In this document: positions 11,696 to 12,344 of the stretch, piece after piece
How the letters are laid out: the number at the start of each line of letters is the position of its first letter
Position numbering within the stretch: the stretch's first letter is position 1
Assembly (NCBI GenBank): GCA_023441255.1
Contig: JAEZPW010000107.1
Span: 1 to 12,344, forward strand
DNA: 12,344 bases
From: Acidobacteriota bacterium
Lineage (GTDB): Bacteria; Acidobacteriota; Terriglobia; Terriglobales; Acidobacteriaceae
Direction: 5' to 3'
Translations under genes and position numbers: made by a program
The notes under the pieces: generated by a model
Told to the model about the DNA's origin: nothing
Database searches by the model: none
What the model saw: only the letters and a program-made list of their open reading frames with translations

Positions 11696-11728
11696 GTACC
11701 CCACGTTCGCGAAGCTTAGGGTGGGGGG
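11696..11728. repeat. Imperfect palindrome after the lipoprotein gene
   Basis: accccac and gtgggg flank a centre containing ttcgcgaa and gcttaggg. The part gaagcttagggtggg matches gaagctaagggtggg at 8743-8757 in 14 of 15 bases, where it overlaps the stop of the hydrolase gene. It is about 10 bases beyond the lipoprotein stop and might end transcription, but no T-run follows. Confidence 0.45.
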
Positions 11729-11803
11729 AGTGTTACGGTGTCTCGGGCGGCTCCAGAAAGCCAGCTTTCCGATGAAGCCGGATGTTGCCGCTCGTGAGAA
11801 GGT

Positions 11804-11834
11804 CGCCGGGTCAGAGACCCGGCGCTACACAAGC
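11804..11834. repeat. Single-hairpin copy of the acacaag palindromic repeat
   Basis: cgccgggtc-aga-gacccggcg then gctacacaagc: the same hairpin and tail as the right-hand halves of 337-441 and 9606-9698, without the left half. It ends about 40 bases before the Nudix start, so it would be in or near that gene's 5' leader. Confidence 0.7.
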
Positions 11835-11872
11835 TCTGCATCGATTCTCGCGGGCATCGTGATCGTATCATC

Positions 11873-12316
11873 ATGAACCAGGTCAAACGGCGTCTCCTCT
11901 ATCTGCGCTCAAAGGTCGCGCGCATTCTGTATCGCTGGTTCCCCGTCTACAAGATGAGTGGAGCCGTGGGCGTCCTGCGGCAAGGGGGCAGGATACTTGT
12001 CATCGAGCGCGCCGACAGCATGGGCTACTGCTTTCCCGGCGGACTCTCGAAGCGCAACGAAACTGGCGAGGAGACCGTCCGCCGCGAGTTGCTCGAAGAG
12101 ACCGGCCTACTGATGACGAGCGCGAGATTCGTTCTTCAGTACCCCGAAACCGGCGGCTTTTCCGAATTCACTTCGGTATACGAGATAACCGCTGAAGGGG
12201 AACTTCGCGGTTCCGGCGAAGGCCGCCCCGTGTGGCTCACGCTTTCTGAGATCGAATCCGGTATCTACCGCCCGCAGATGGCGGTGCTGGAGTTGCTGCG
12301 GTCGCGGAGGGGGTGA
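11873..12316 (+). CDS. Nudix hydrolase
   Basis: A 147-residue Nudix-fold hydrolase, which cleaves nucleoside diphosphates linked to another moiety in a Mg2+-dependent way. The Nudix box is complete and matches Gx5Ex7REUxEExGU exactly: Gly57, Glu63, Arg71-Glu72, Glu75-Glu76, Gly78. Upstream is a basic, partly hydrophobic N-terminal extension (MNQVKRRLLYLRSKVARILY) that may associate with the membrane or an acidic partner, then SGAVGVLRQGGRILVIER, the first strands of the fold. No specificity motif that I can assign (MutT, ADP-ribose or Ap4A) is present, so the substrate is open. The ATG at 11873 has no evident Shine-Dalgarno. It is monocistronic in the window. Confidence 0.9.
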   Translation: MNQVKRRLLYLRSKVARILYRWFPVYKMSGAVGVLRQGGRILVIERADSMGYCFPGGLSKRNETGEETVRRELLEETGLLMTSARFVLQYPETGGFSEFTSVYEITAEGELRGSGEGRPVWLTLSEIESGIYRPQMAVLELLRSRRG

Positions 12317-12344
12317 AGTCGCAGGGGACTGAAGTCGCGTTTCG

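Noticed and set aside
10679..11704. A 341-residue minus-strand open frame opposite the FN3 lipoprotein
   Set aside because: It is antisense to a gene with clear signal peptide and FN3 motifs, and has Arg/Asp-rich shadow composition and no domain.
1..12344. tRNA, rRNA, riboswitch, phage or defence genes
   Set aside because: No cloverleaf, rRNA core sequence or recognisable mobile or defence gene was seen on either strand by eye; a covariance-model search would be needed to exclude small RNAs.

Overview
The window is a GC-rich chromosomal stretch. Gene content (yceD-rpmF, pyrR-pyrB-pyrC, a PMT-type glycosyltransferase, an FN3 lipoprotein, a BON protein) and the density of palindromic intergenic repeats suggest an Acidobacteriota genome (Koribacter/Terriglobus-like). 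This is inference from style and content, since no rRNA is present. I see no transposase, integrase, phage gene, CRISPR array, tRNA or rRNA.

Layout. 1-1160 (minus): a DUF177/YceD protein followed by ribosomal protein L32 (rpmF), read from a strong sigma70-type promoter at 1126-1154. 1297-2919 (plus): a divergent multi-membrane glycosyltransferase. 2920-3180: a BIME-like inverted pair and a strong hairpin between convergent genes. 3181-3606 (minus): a DUF1801 protein. 3607-4179: a gene-free repeat yard with palindromes and a tandem repeat. 4180-5008 (minus): a secreted hypothetical protein and a doubtful small Cys-rich ORF. 5061-8671 (minus): pyrR-pyrB-pyrC, the regulator plus steps 2 and 3 of de novo pyrimidine synthesis. 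8747-9433 (minus): an alpha/beta hydrolase just upstream of pyrR. 9440-9918: a second gene-free repeat region. 9919-10413 (minus) and 10601-11686 (plus): a divergent pair, a BON-domain membrane protein and an FN3 lipoprotein. 11873-12316 (plus): a Nudix hydrolase.

Working together: PyrB makes carbamoyl-aspartate, PyrC closes it to dihydroorotate, and PyrR probably tunes the operon to UMP/PRPP. YceD and L32 are a conserved pair linked to ribosome biogenesis. The other genes look like independent housekeeping or envelope genes.

The most notable theme is repeat invasion. A composite palindromic element with cttgtgt/acacaag ends occurs twice in long form (337-441, 9606-9698) and as single-hairpin copies (16-45, 11804-11834). 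A relative appears to lie in frame inside pyrC, which carries two further non-family segments; removing all three brings the protein from 559 to about 430 residues, the normal family length. The 3' end of pyrB is also duplicated in tandem, with a decayed copy still encoding the last residues and a stop. I found no convincing new multi-gene system; the novelty is in the repeats and their entry into coding sequence.
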